Assembly (NCBI GenBank): GCA_026708285.1
Contig: JAPOVF010000323.1
Location: 1-32,962 of the forward strand
DNA length: 32,962 bases
Source of the DNA: Acidobacteriota bacterium
Lineage (GTDB): Bacteria > Acidobacteriota > Thermoanaerobaculia > Multivoradales > Multivoraceae
Direction of reading: 5' to 3'
The position numbers and the translations under genes were made by a program. Positions within the stretch are counted from its first letter, which is position 1; each line of letters begins with the position of its first letter. Below the pieces are notes generated by a model. The model saw only the letters and a list, made by a program, of their open reading frames with translations. It searched no databases and was not told the origin of the DNA. Positions 8,257-16,043 of the stretch are shown in pieces.

Positions 8257-8721
8257 TCAGTCGATCTCGAACACGGCGTCGATCTCGACCGGAACGTTGA
8301 ACGGCAGCTTGTTCGTTCCCACCGCGAAACGGGCGTGCCGCCCCTTCTCGCCGAACACGCCGACCATCAGGTCGGAGGCTCCGTTGATCACCGCCGGGTG
8401 GTTCTCGAAGTCGTCGCTGCAGTTCACGAAACCGCCCAGCTTCACGCAGCGGCGCACCCGCTCCAGGTCGCCTTCGCACGCGGCCGCGACCACGGCGACG
8501 ATGTTCACGCCGACCAGGCGGGCCGCCTCCTGGGCCTCCTCGAGCGAATAGTCCACTCCGACCTTGCCCCGGTAGGCAAGCCGGCCGTCGCGCACCGGCA
8601 CCTGGCCGGAGACGAAGACGAGCGATCCCGTGCGCACCCAGGGAACGTAGTTCGCGGCCGGCGGGGCGGGGGCGGGGAGTTCCAGGCCGAGCGCCTCGAG
8701 GCGCTCCTTCACGGTCGTCAT
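8257..8721 (-). CDS. RidA (YjgF/YER057c/UK114) family protein
   Basis: 154 aa: GSLVFVSGQVPVRDG...EEAQEAARLVGVNIVAVV...FVNCSDDFENHPAVINGASDLMVGVFGEKGRHARFAVGTNKLPFNVPVEIDAVFEI. Confidence 0.9.
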   Translation of the reverse strand: MTTVKERLEALGLELPAPAPPAANYVPWVRTGSLVFVSGQVPVRDGRLAYRGKVGVDYSLEEAQEAARLVGVNIVAVVAAACEGDLERVRRCVKLGGFVNCSDDFENHPAVINGASDLMVGVFGEKGRHARFAVGTNKLPFNVPVEIDAVFEID

Positions 8722-8732
8722 AGAGCGGACTC

Positions 8733-9656
8733 CTACGAGTAGGCGGCGAAAAGCTCTTCGAACGCCTTGATCTGGTTGCCGGCCGCCGACGACGGCACCA
8801 GGATCGGCGTACGGATGCCGGCATCGAACCACCGTTCGACGCCGTCGCGGACCTCTGCCGCTGTCCCGAACAGCGTGCAGTCGGCGAGCCAGCGGTCGGA
8901 GAGCAGCCCCGGGATGCGGTCCGTCTCGCCCCGCTCCACGGCCAGCTCCACGGCTTCCATCTCCTCGACGTAGCCGGCCGCCTTCCAGTAGTTGCGGTAG
9001 TTCGGCAGCAGGGCGTAGCGGGACAGCGTCTTCCGGTTGCGCGCCGCCGCCAGTCCCCGGTCGTCCGAGATCACGGTCGGAATCATGTTGCCCACGAAGA
9101 AGTCCGGATCGGTCGCCTTCTCCCCCGCCGCCGCCAGGGAATGGGCCATGCGCGAACGGGCGCCGTTCGCGAAGACCATGCCGTCGCCGATCTCGGCTGC
9201 GGTGGCGATCATCCGGTCGCGCAGCGTGGCGAGGACGATCGGCGGCAGACCGCCGGCGCCCCGCACCGCCTTCAACTCGTCGACGAAGGCGCGGATGTCG
9301 CCCAGCGGCTTGCCGACGGTGACCCCCAGGCGCTTGTGAGCCGGCGCGTGGCTGACGCCCACGCCGAACCAGAAACGGCCCCGGGACACCTCGTGGATGA
9401 ACGACGCCGTGTTGGCGAACTCGGTCACGTGGCGGGTGTAGATGTTGACGATCGACGTGCCGAAGTGAATGCGCTCCGTGCGCAGCGCGATCGCTTCGCA
9501 AAGCGCCAGACCGTCCCCCATGCTCGGGCAGTAGATGCCGCTGAAGCCGCGGCGCTCGATCTCCGCCGCCAGGTCGAGGGTCAGCCGGCGGCGTCCCGGC
9601 ACCGCGGCGAGAGAAACGGCCGGAAGGCCGTTCTTTGCTGGAGAGCTCGTCGTCAT
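8733..9656 (-). CDS. LLM-class flavin/F420-dependent oxidoreductase
   Basis: Bacterial luciferase-like fold features: GFSGIYCPSMGD, RIHFGTSIVNIYTRHV, GRFWFGVGVSHAPAHKRLG. Confidence 0.88.
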   Translation of the reverse strand: MTTSSPAKNGLPAVSLAAVPGRRRLTLDLAAEIERRGFSGIYCPSMGDGLALCEAIALRTERIHFGTSIVNIYTRHVTEFANTASFIHEVSRGRFWFGVGVSHAPAHKRLGVTVGKPLGDIRAFVDELKAVRGAGGLPPIVLATLRDRMIATAAEIGDGMVFANGARSRMAHSLAAAGEKATDPDFFVGNMIPTVISDDRGLAAARNRKTLSRYALLPNYRNYWKAAGYVEEMEAVELAVERGETDRIPGLLSDRWLADCTLFGTAAEVRDGVERWFDAGIRTPILVPSSAAGNQIKAFEELFAAYS

Positions 9657-9728
9657 GGCGGCGGCAGGGTATCAGCGTCCCAAGGCGGATAGGGAGTCCT
9701 CGGGGGTGCGGCTACGCTACGGGCCGCG

Positions 9729-10988
9729 ATGGAGAAACTCGCTCCCGATCAGGTCGGCGCGCTGCTCCGCCCCGGCATGAGGGTCGCCGTCCTGGGCGGT
9801 TGCAACGAACCGCGCGGCATCGCCGCGGCGCTGCACGCCCAGCCGGAAGCGACCGCCGGGGTCGAGTTCACGGTCACCCGCATCCCCGGCATCGCCTCGC
9901 CGACGCTCGCGCCCTGGGCCGGCTCGACGGTGCGGAGCTTCTTCGTCACGCCCGAGATGCGAGCCGGCTTCGAGGCAGGCTCGGTCCGCTTCGTGCCGAT
10001 GCAGTACCGGCATGTCTGGGACGATCTGATGGCGGCGCCCTTCGACCTGGCCATCGCCCAGTTCACGCCGCCGGACGGGAACGGCGACTGCTCGCTCGGG
10101 ATCGGCGCCGGCTTCCTGCCGGCACTGCTGGAGCGCCCGGAGATCCCCTTCGTCGCGGAGTGGAACCGCTCCCTGCCCCGGCTCCCGGGCGCCCCGACGG
10201 TGGAAGCGGACCGCTTCGACTACGTCGTCGAGACCGACGTCGAACCGCCCACGCTTGCGAGCCGGAGCGGTCCCGTTGCCGAGCGCATCGGGGCCCTGGT
10301 CGCGGAACTGATCCGCGACGGCGACTGCATCGAGACGGGCGTCGGCGCGATTCCGGACGCGGTCCTGGCTGCCTTGCACGGTCACCGCGATCTGGGCTTT
10401 CACTCGGGCCTGCTGTCCGATGGTGTGATGGATCTCGTGGAAGCGGGGGCCGTCACGGGCGCGCGCAAGACAATCGACGAAGGACGCCTGGTGGCAGCCA
10501 TGGTCCTCGGCTCACCGCGCCTCTACGACTGGGCGATCCGCTGCGACCTGCTCGACTTGCGCACCGTCGACTACACCCATGACGTGCGGGTGATCGCCAG
10601 GCTGGACAACTTCGTCGCCCTGAACTCCGCGGTCGAGGTGGACCTCTTCGGCCAGGTCAACTCGGAGATGGTCCGCGGCCGTCAGATCAGCGGCACGGGC
10701 GGCGCCGTCGACTTCATGCGCGGCGCCCGGATGTCGGCCGGCGGACGCTCGATCGTCGCCCTCGAGGCGACCGCCGGCGGAGGCCGCTTCTCCAGGATCG
10801 TCCCGGAACTGCCGCCGGCGCACGCCGCCACCGCGCTGCGGACCGACGCTGACATCTTCGCCACCGAGTACGGCGTCGCCGAGGTCCGCGGACTGAACCT
10901 CGTCGAACGGGCCCGCCGGCTTGCGCGGATTGCGGCGCCCGAGTTCCGGGAGGAGTTGGACACCCAGGCTGCGCAGCTCTGTCGCTAG
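9729..10988 (+). CDS. Acetyl-CoA hydrolase / 4-hydroxybutyrate CoA-transferase family protein
   Basis: GVGAIPDAVLAAL..DLGFHSGLLSDGVMDLVEAG, NSAVEVDLFGQVNSE, ISGTGGAVDFMRGA motifs of the family. Confidence 0.88.
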   Translation: MEKLAPDQVGALLRPGMRVAVLGGCNEPRGIAAALHAQPEATAGVEFTVTRIPGIASPTLAPWAGSTVRSFFVTPEMRAGFEAGSVRFVPMQYRHVWDDLMAAPFDLAIAQFTPPDGNGDCSLGIGAGFLPALLERPEIPFVAEWNRSLPRLPGAPTVEADRFDYVVETDVEPPTLASRSGPVAERIGALVAELIRDGDCIETGVGAIPDAVLAALHGHRDLGFHSGLLSDGVMDLVEAGAVTGARKTIDEGRLVAAMVLGSPRLYDWAIRCDLLDLRTVDYTHDVRVIARLDNFVALNSAVEVDLFGQVNSEMVRGRQISGTGGAVDFMRGARMSAGGRSIVALEATAGGGRFSRIVPELPPAHAATALRTDADIFATEYGVAEVRGLNLVERARRLARIAAPEFREELDTQAAQLCR

Positions 10989-11015
10989 CCGTCGACGCGC
11001 GCCTGGCACAGCCGA

Positions 11016-11033
11016 GCGAGGCTGACGCCTCGC
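11016..11033. terminator. Candidate hairpin terminator 1 between convergent genes
   Basis: GCGAGGC-TGAC-GCCTCGC, perfect 7-bp stem and 4-nt loop; no U-tract. Confidence 0.45.
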
Positions 11034-11047
11034 CCGCCTCTCTCAAG

Positions 11048-11065
11048 GCCGGCGGGGACGCCGGC
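11048..11065. terminator. Candidate hairpin terminator 2 between convergent genes
   Basis: GCCGGCG-GGGA-CGCCGGC, perfect 7-bp stem and 4-nt loop; no U-tract. Confidence 0.45.
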
Positions 11066-11088
11066 GCACCCGGTGACGACCTGACGCC

Positions 11089-11700
11089 CTAGGCTTTCGC
11101 GCTCGGCCGCGCCGAGACCGCCTGATGCCAGCGTAGGAGGTTCGGCGTCTCCTCCGTCACTCGGAACTTCGTCACGCGACCGAAGTCGATCCCGATCTGG
11201 GCCGTGATGTCGGCGATCGAGTAGTCGTCGCCGGCGACGAACTCGCGGTCGGCGAGTTCCTGGTCGAGCCAGGCCAGGCGCTTCGTCGCGTGGCGGCGCT
11301 GACCCTCGCCGTAGTCCGGGAACTGTTCGATGCGGTCGGCGAAGTACGGGTGGGTGTTGCGGAAGACCTGCATGATCGGCAGGGCGATCTCGAGTTCCAT
11401 CCGGCGCTGCCACATCTCGATGCGGGCGGCCTCCTCGGCATCGTCGCCGCCCATCAGCGCCGGCTCGGGCTGCAACTGCTCGAAGTAGCGGCAGATGGCG
11501 ACCGACTCGGCGATGAACGTGCCGTCGTCGAGCTCGAGCACGGGCACCCGCCCTATCGGGTTCTTCTTCCGGAAGGCCTCCTGGCGGTTCTCGGCCGAGC
11601 CCAGGTCGACCGCCACGACGGGGACCTCGATGCCCTTTTCGGCCAGAAAGATGCGCACGCGGCGGCAGTTGGGGGCGGTGGCGGCTTCGTGTAGCTTCAT
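11089..11700 (-). CDS. Glutathione S-transferase family protein
   Basis: N-terminal thioredoxin-like domain MKLHEAATAPNCRRVRIFLAEKGIEV...NPIGRVPVLELDDGTFIAESVAICRYFE. Confidence 0.9.
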   Translation of the reverse strand: MKLHEAATAPNCRRVRIFLAEKGIEVPVVAVDLGSAENRQEAFRKKNPIGRVPVLELDDGTFIAESVAICRYFEQLQPEPALMGGDDAEEAARIEMWQRRMELEIALPIMQVFRNTHPYFADRIEQFPDYGEGQRRHATKRLAWLDQELADREFVAGDDYSIADITAQIGIDFGRVTKFRVTEETPNLLRWHQAVSARPSAKA

Positions 11701-11806
11701 GAGATCGAACTATCTCCTGGAGATCTGCTGCTGATGTTCAAGGCTTGGCAATGACGGGAGCGGAGTGTAACCCCATCGGGCAAGGGCCTCGCGAGGAGCA
11801 CGCGGG

Positions 11807-12604
11807 ATGACTGAACTCCTGGCCCAGCCGGCCTTCTGGGCGGCCCTGTTCTCGGTGACGCTGATCCAGATCGCACTCGGCGCCGACAACCTGATCATCA
11901 TCACGATCATCGCCAACAAGCTGCCGGAGGCCCGGCGCAAGCAGGCAATCCAGTTGGGACTGCTGTTGGCGATGGCGCTCCGTATCGTCCTGCTGCTGAT
12001 CCTGAGCCTGGTGCTCGGGGCGGCAACCACCGAACTCTGGCACTTCGATGGCAGCCTGCTCGGCGTCCACATGGCCGGGACCGTGGACGGCAAGTCCCTG
12101 GTGCTCGTGATCGGCGGACTCTTCCTGATCTGGAAGGGCGTCAAGGAGCTCCGCGTCAAGCTGAAGGCGGTCGAGCACGAAGTCGCGAAGGCGAACAGAT
12201 TCGCCGAGGTCGTCGCGTTGATCGTCGGCATGAACCTCATCTTCTCGGTCGACTCGATCCTCACCGTCGTCGGCATGACGGACATCTTCGCGGTCATGGT
12301 CGGCTCCGTGCTGATCTCGGTGGCGTTGATGCTGGTCTTCGCCGGCCCGATCTCGCGCTTCCTCAGTTCGAACCCCGAGTTCGAGATCCTGGGCCTCTTC
12401 GTCCTCCTGCTGATCGGCTTCGTGCTGATCCTCGAGGCGGGGCACAGCGCGCACATGGTCGTCAACGGCTCCCCCACGCCGTACATCCCGCAGTGGATCG
12501 TCATCTTCATCCTGCTCCTGATGTTCGCGCTCGACCTCTACCAGAACTGGTGGGAGCGCAAGCGGGACGTCGACACGGTGACCCTGCACCGGCGACGGAA
12601 GTAA
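11807..12604 (+). CDS. TerC family integral membrane protein
   Basis: ALFSVTLIQIALGADNLIIITIIANKLPEARRKQAIQLG...NLIFSVDSILTVVGMTD: TerC-family acidic TM motifs. Confidence 0.92.
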   Translation: MTELLAQPAFWAALFSVTLIQIALGADNLIIITIIANKLPEARRKQAIQLGLLLAMALRIVLLLILSLVLGAATTELWHFDGSLLGVHMAGTVDGKSLVLVIGGLFLIWKGVKELRVKLKAVEHEVAKANRFAEVVALIVGMNLIFSVDSILTVVGMTDIFAVMVGSVLISVALMLVFAGPISRFLSSNPEFEILGLFVLLLIGFVLILEAGHSAHMVVNGSPTPYIPQWIVIFILLLMFALDLYQNWWERKRDVDTVTLHRRRK

Positions 12605-12614
12605 GGGAGAGCCG

Positions 12615-12631
12615 ACCGGGACTTGCCCGGT
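12615..12631 (+). terminator. Candidate hairpin shortly after the terC stop
   Basis: ACCGGG-ACTTG-CCCGGT, 6-bp stem; no U-tract. Confidence 0.35.
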
Positions 12632-12703
12632 GTACGATCGCCGCCCTTCCGCCGCCCAGCGGCTCAGGGCGGACAGCGAAACTCATCGAACAGCGGATCC
12701 ACG

Positions 12704-13408
12704 ATGTCAAACGACGAGTCAACCAGTTCCTTTCTGCCCACCCTCGCCATGCTCGGCGCCACCGGCGACCTGGGCGGCGGTCTCGCGCGACGGTGGGCGG
12801 CTGCCGGTTACACCATCGTCATCGGCTCCCGTTCACGCGAGAAGGGCGCCGGGTCGGCTGAGGACGTGAACGAGCAGCTCCGGGGCCTCGGCCTGCCGGC
12901 GAGGGTTCGGGGCACGGACAACCTGACCGCGGCACGAGAGGGCGACCTCGTCGTGCTGACGGTGCCCTACTCGTTCCAGCGGGCGACGCTGGAGGGCGTG
13001 CGCGAAGCGCTCCAGGGCAAGATCCTGATCGACTGCACGGTGCCGCTCGTGCCGCCGAAGGTCGCCCGAGTCCAGCTCCCGGAGGAGGGCTGCGCAGCGA
13101 ACATCGCGCAACAGGCCGTCGGTCCCGGCGTCCGCGTGGTTTCCGCATTCCAGAACGTCGGCGCCGCCCATCTGCGCGAGGAGGACGCGGTCGATTGCGA
13201 TGTCCTGGTCACGGGCGACGACCCGTCGGCGCGCGCCGAGGTCATCGAGCTGATCGAGGCCCTCGGCATGCGGGGCTGGCACGCCGGGCCGCTCGACAAC
13301 GCGGCCGCGGCGGAGGCCCTGACCTCCGTTCTGATCCAGTTGAACCGGAAGTACGGCATCGCCGGCGCGGGGATCCGGATCAGCGGCGAACCCACCCGTA
13401 CGCCCTGA
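12704..13408 (+). CDS. npdG: NADPH-dependent F420 reductase (F420:NADP oxidoreductase)
   Basis: LGATGDLGGGLARRWAAAGYTIVIGSRSREK nucleotide-binding motif; VSAFQNVGAAHLRE; adjacent to F420 biosynthesis genes; ATG 12704 preferred over the longer track ORF. Confidence 0.88.
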   Translation: MSNDESTSSFLPTLAMLGATGDLGGGLARRWAAAGYTIVIGSRSREKGAGSAEDVNEQLRGLGLPARVRGTDNLTAAREGDLVVLTVPYSFQRATLEGVREALQGKILIDCTVPLVPPKVARVQLPEEGCAANIAQQAVGPGVRVVSAFQNVGAAHLREEDAVDCDVLVTGDDPSARAEVIELIEALGMRGWHAGPLDNAAAAEALTSVLIQLNRKYGIAGAGIRISGEPTRTP

Positions 13409-13498
13409 AGACGGTCGGCGCTCGATCGCAGCGGATGCGACGCTCGGCGTGCGGAGGCGGTTAGCCTTCGGCTTTCGAGCACCGCGCTTTCCCAGACC

Positions 13499-14260
13499 AT
13501 GCTGAACATCAAGCCGGTACCAGGCCTGCCGGAAGTCCAACCGGACGACGACCTGGCCCCCCTGATCGCCGAGGCGATGCGGCAGGCACGGATGAAGTTG
13601 CGTGACGGCGACGTGCTCGTCGTCGCGCAGAAGATCGTCTCCAAGGCGGAAGGCCGGATCGTCGACCTGGCACCGGTGGAACCGCGTCCCGAAGCCGTCC
13701 GGCTGGCGGCGAAGTGCGACAAGGATCCACGCCTGGTCGAACTCGTGCTTCGGGAATCGACCGCGGTGCTGCGCACCGTGCCCGGAGTCATCATCGTCGA
13801 GCACCGGCTCGGTCTCGTGCTGGCGAACGCGGGGATCGACCAGTCGAACCTGCGTCCCGGCGACGACCACGGACATGCGCTCCTCCTGCCGGAAGATCCG
13901 GACTCCTCAGCGGCGGCCCTGCGCGAAACCCTGGCGGTGCACTTCGGACTCGAGCGCCTCGGCGTGATCGTCAACGACAGCGTCGGTCGCGCCTGGCGGC
14001 TGGGCACCGTCGGGCTCGCCATCGGTGTCGCCGGAATGACGGCGCTTTGGGACCTGCGGGGTGATCGCGACCTGTTCGGCCGGGAACTCCTGGTCTCGGA
14101 GACCGGGATCGCCGATCAGGTCGCGAGCGCCGCCCAGATCGTCCAGGGCGAGGGCGACGAGGGCACTCCGGTCGTGCGCGTTCGCGGCCTCGGGCGGCTC
14201 GGACCTGCTCAGACCGCCCGCGACCTGCTGAGACCGCGCGAGCAGGACCTGTTCCGGTGA
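13499..14260 (+). CDS. cofE: Coenzyme F420-0:L-glutamate ligase (CofE/FbiB N-domain type, no C-terminal nitroreductase domain)
   Basis: GDVLVVAQKIVSKAEGRIVDL, VIIVEHRLGLVLANAGIDQSNL, VIVNDSVGRAWRLGTVGLAIGVAGM. Confidence 0.94.
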   Translation: MLNIKPVPGLPEVQPDDDLAPLIAEAMRQARMKLRDGDVLVVAQKIVSKAEGRIVDLAPVEPRPEAVRLAAKCDKDPRLVELVLRESTAVLRTVPGVIIVEHRLGLVLANAGIDQSNLRPGDDHGHALLLPEDPDSSAAALRETLAVHFGLERLGVIVNDSVGRAWRLGTVGLAIGVAGMTALWDLRGDRDLFGRELLVSETGIADQVASAAQIVQGEGDEGTPVVRVRGLGRLGPAQTARDLLRPREQDLFR

Positions 14261-14273
14261 AGGCGGGTCTCTG

Positions 14274-15287
14274 ATGACGGAAGGCTCCCCAAGGCACTGC
14301 GTGGCGCTTTCCGGCGGCGTCGGCGGCGCCAAGCTGGCGCTCGGGCTGTCGCGCGTGCTGCCCGGGGACTCGTTGACCGTCGTCTGCAACACCGCGGACG
14401 ATTTCGACCACCTGGGCCTCCGGATCTGCCCGGACCTCGACACGGTGATGTACACGCTGGCCGGGATCTCGAACCGCGTCACCGGCTGGGGTCAGGCGCA
14501 CGAGACCTGGTCCTTCCTCGAGGCGCTCGCCCATCTCGACGGTGAGATCTGGTTCCGGCTCGGCGACCGGGATCTGGCGACCCACGTGGAGCGGACGCGA
14601 CGGCTCCGTGCCGGCGAGACCCTGACAGACGTGACGGCAGCCCTCTGCGGCGCGCTCGGCATCGCCGCCCGGGTGCTGCCCATGAGCGACGACCCGGTGC
14701 GCACGGTCGTGCTGACGGAAACCGGCGAACTCAGCTTCCAGCACTACTTCGTCCGCGATGCCTGCACCCCGACCGTCTCCGGCTTTCGCTTCGACGGGAT
14801 CGACGCGGCCCGGCCGTCCCCCGCCTTTCTGGCGGCGCTGGAGGACGACGCGACCGCGACGATCCTCGTCTGTCCCTCGAACCCCTTCGTCAGCGTGGAT
14901 CCCGTGCTGGCGCTCGACGGGGTCGAGGCGGCCCTGCGGCGGACGGGAGTTCCTGTCGTTGCGGTCTCCCCCATTGTCGGCGGCACGGCGATCAAGGGGC
15001 CCGCGGCCAAGATGATGGCGGAACTCGGGATGCCGGTCACCGCGGTCGGGGTCGCCCGGCACTACCGGGAACGCGACCTGCTCGACGGCTTCGTGATCGA
15101 CGACGCCGATGCCGGCCAGACCACCGAGATCGAGGATCTCGGCCTTCCCACCCTGGTGACCGGCACGGTGATGGAGACGCTGGCCGACCGGGAACGCCTG
15201 GCCCGGGAGACGATCGACTTCGCCCGCGGCCTCGACCACGGGCGGGGCGACGTCGCGGAAGCCGTGTCGCCGGAACGGTCCGCGTGA
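14274..15287 (+). CDS. cofD: 2-phospho-L-lactate transferase (CofD)
   Basis: LSGGVGGAKLALGLSRVL, VVCNTADDFDHLGLRICPDLDTVMYTLAG, VSPIVGGTAIKGPAAKMM. Confidence 0.95.
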   Translation: MTEGSPRHCVALSGGVGGAKLALGLSRVLPGDSLTVVCNTADDFDHLGLRICPDLDTVMYTLAGISNRVTGWGQAHETWSFLEALAHLDGEIWFRLGDRDLATHVERTRRLRAGETLTDVTAALCGALGIAARVLPMSDDPVRTVVLTETGELSFQHYFVRDACTPTVSGFRFDGIDAARPSPAFLAALEDDATATILVCPSNPFVSVDPVLALDGVEAALRRTGVPVVAVSPIVGGTAIKGPAAKMMAELGMPVTAVGVARHYRERDLLDGFVIDDADAGQTTEIEDLGLPTLVTGTVMETLADRERLARETIDFARGLDHGRGDVAEAVSPERSA

Positions 15288-15982
15288 CTGCCGGCGGCCT
15301 CTGGGCGGTCCTGCCGGTCAAGGCCTGGTCCGAGGCCAAGCGGCGGCTGTCGCCGGTCCTGAGCGCGCCGGAGCGGGAGGAGTTGGCGCGATCGATGCTC
15401 GACGACGTGCTCGACGCCATCGAGGGCGCGCCCGCCGTCACCGGCGCGCTCGGGGTAACCGCGGACGACGTCGCCGCAACGTACCTGGAACAGGCGGGCT
15501 GCGAGGTTCTGGCAGAGCCCAGGCGCGGCCTGAACCGGGCGCTCGGCACGGCCGCGGACGAGCTCGCGCGCCGCGACGCGTCGACGATGCTCGTATTGCC
15601 GATCGACCTGCCCCTGGTCGTTTCGGCCGACCTGGAACAGCTCTGCGCCCGACACCTCGGGGCACGAGCGGGCACCGGCGGCGAGCCGGCGCCGCCTGCC
15701 GCGGTGACCGTCGCGCCGGACCGGTTCCGCTCCGGCACGAACGCGCTCGTCTGTTCGCCGCCGGGATGTATCCCGTTTCGCTTCGGCGACGGCAGCTTCC
15801 ATGCCCATCTGCGCGAAGCGGAACGGGTGAAGGCCGCTCGTTCGAGCGTCGCGCTGCCGAATCTCGGCCTGGATGTCGACCATCCGGACGACCTGGCGGA
15901 GCTGTTGCGACTCGACCGCTCCAGTCGAAGCGTCCGTTTCCTGCGTCGTACCGGCGTGCCGGAGCGGCTGGGTGCCCTCTGA
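15284..15982 (+). CDS. cofC: 2-phospho-L-lactate (or PEP) guanylyltransferase CofC/FbiD
   Basis: AVLPVKAWSEAKRRLSPVLSAPEREELARSMLDDVLDAI; GTG start overlaps the cofD stop (GTGA); position in cluster. Confidence 0.92.
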   Translation: MTAGGLWAVLPVKAWSEAKRRLSPVLSAPEREELARSMLDDVLDAIEGAPAVTGALGVTADDVAATYLEQAGCEVLAEPRRGLNRALGTAADELARRDASTMLVLPIDLPLVVSADLEQLCARHLGARAGTGGEPAPPAAVTVAPDRFRSGTNALVCSPPGCIPFRFGDGSFHAHLREAERVKAARSSVALPNLGLDVDHPDDLAELLRLDRSSRSVRFLRRTGVPERLGAL

Positions 15983-16043
15983 ACCGGGACTGATACCGTT
16001 CGCTATCCGCCGCGAGCTGGTTCCCTCCCCCGCCGTCTCCGCC

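Noticed and set aside
13409-13498. Possible small hairpins (TCGCA-GCGGA-TGCGA; AGCC-TTC-GGCT) between npdG and cofE
   Set aside because: Stems of only 4-5 bp are expected by chance in this composition.
15873-16043. 57-aa N-terminal extension of fbiC overlapping cofC
   Set aside because: CofG-type homology starts near ATG 16044; the upstream part is a cofC shadow frame.
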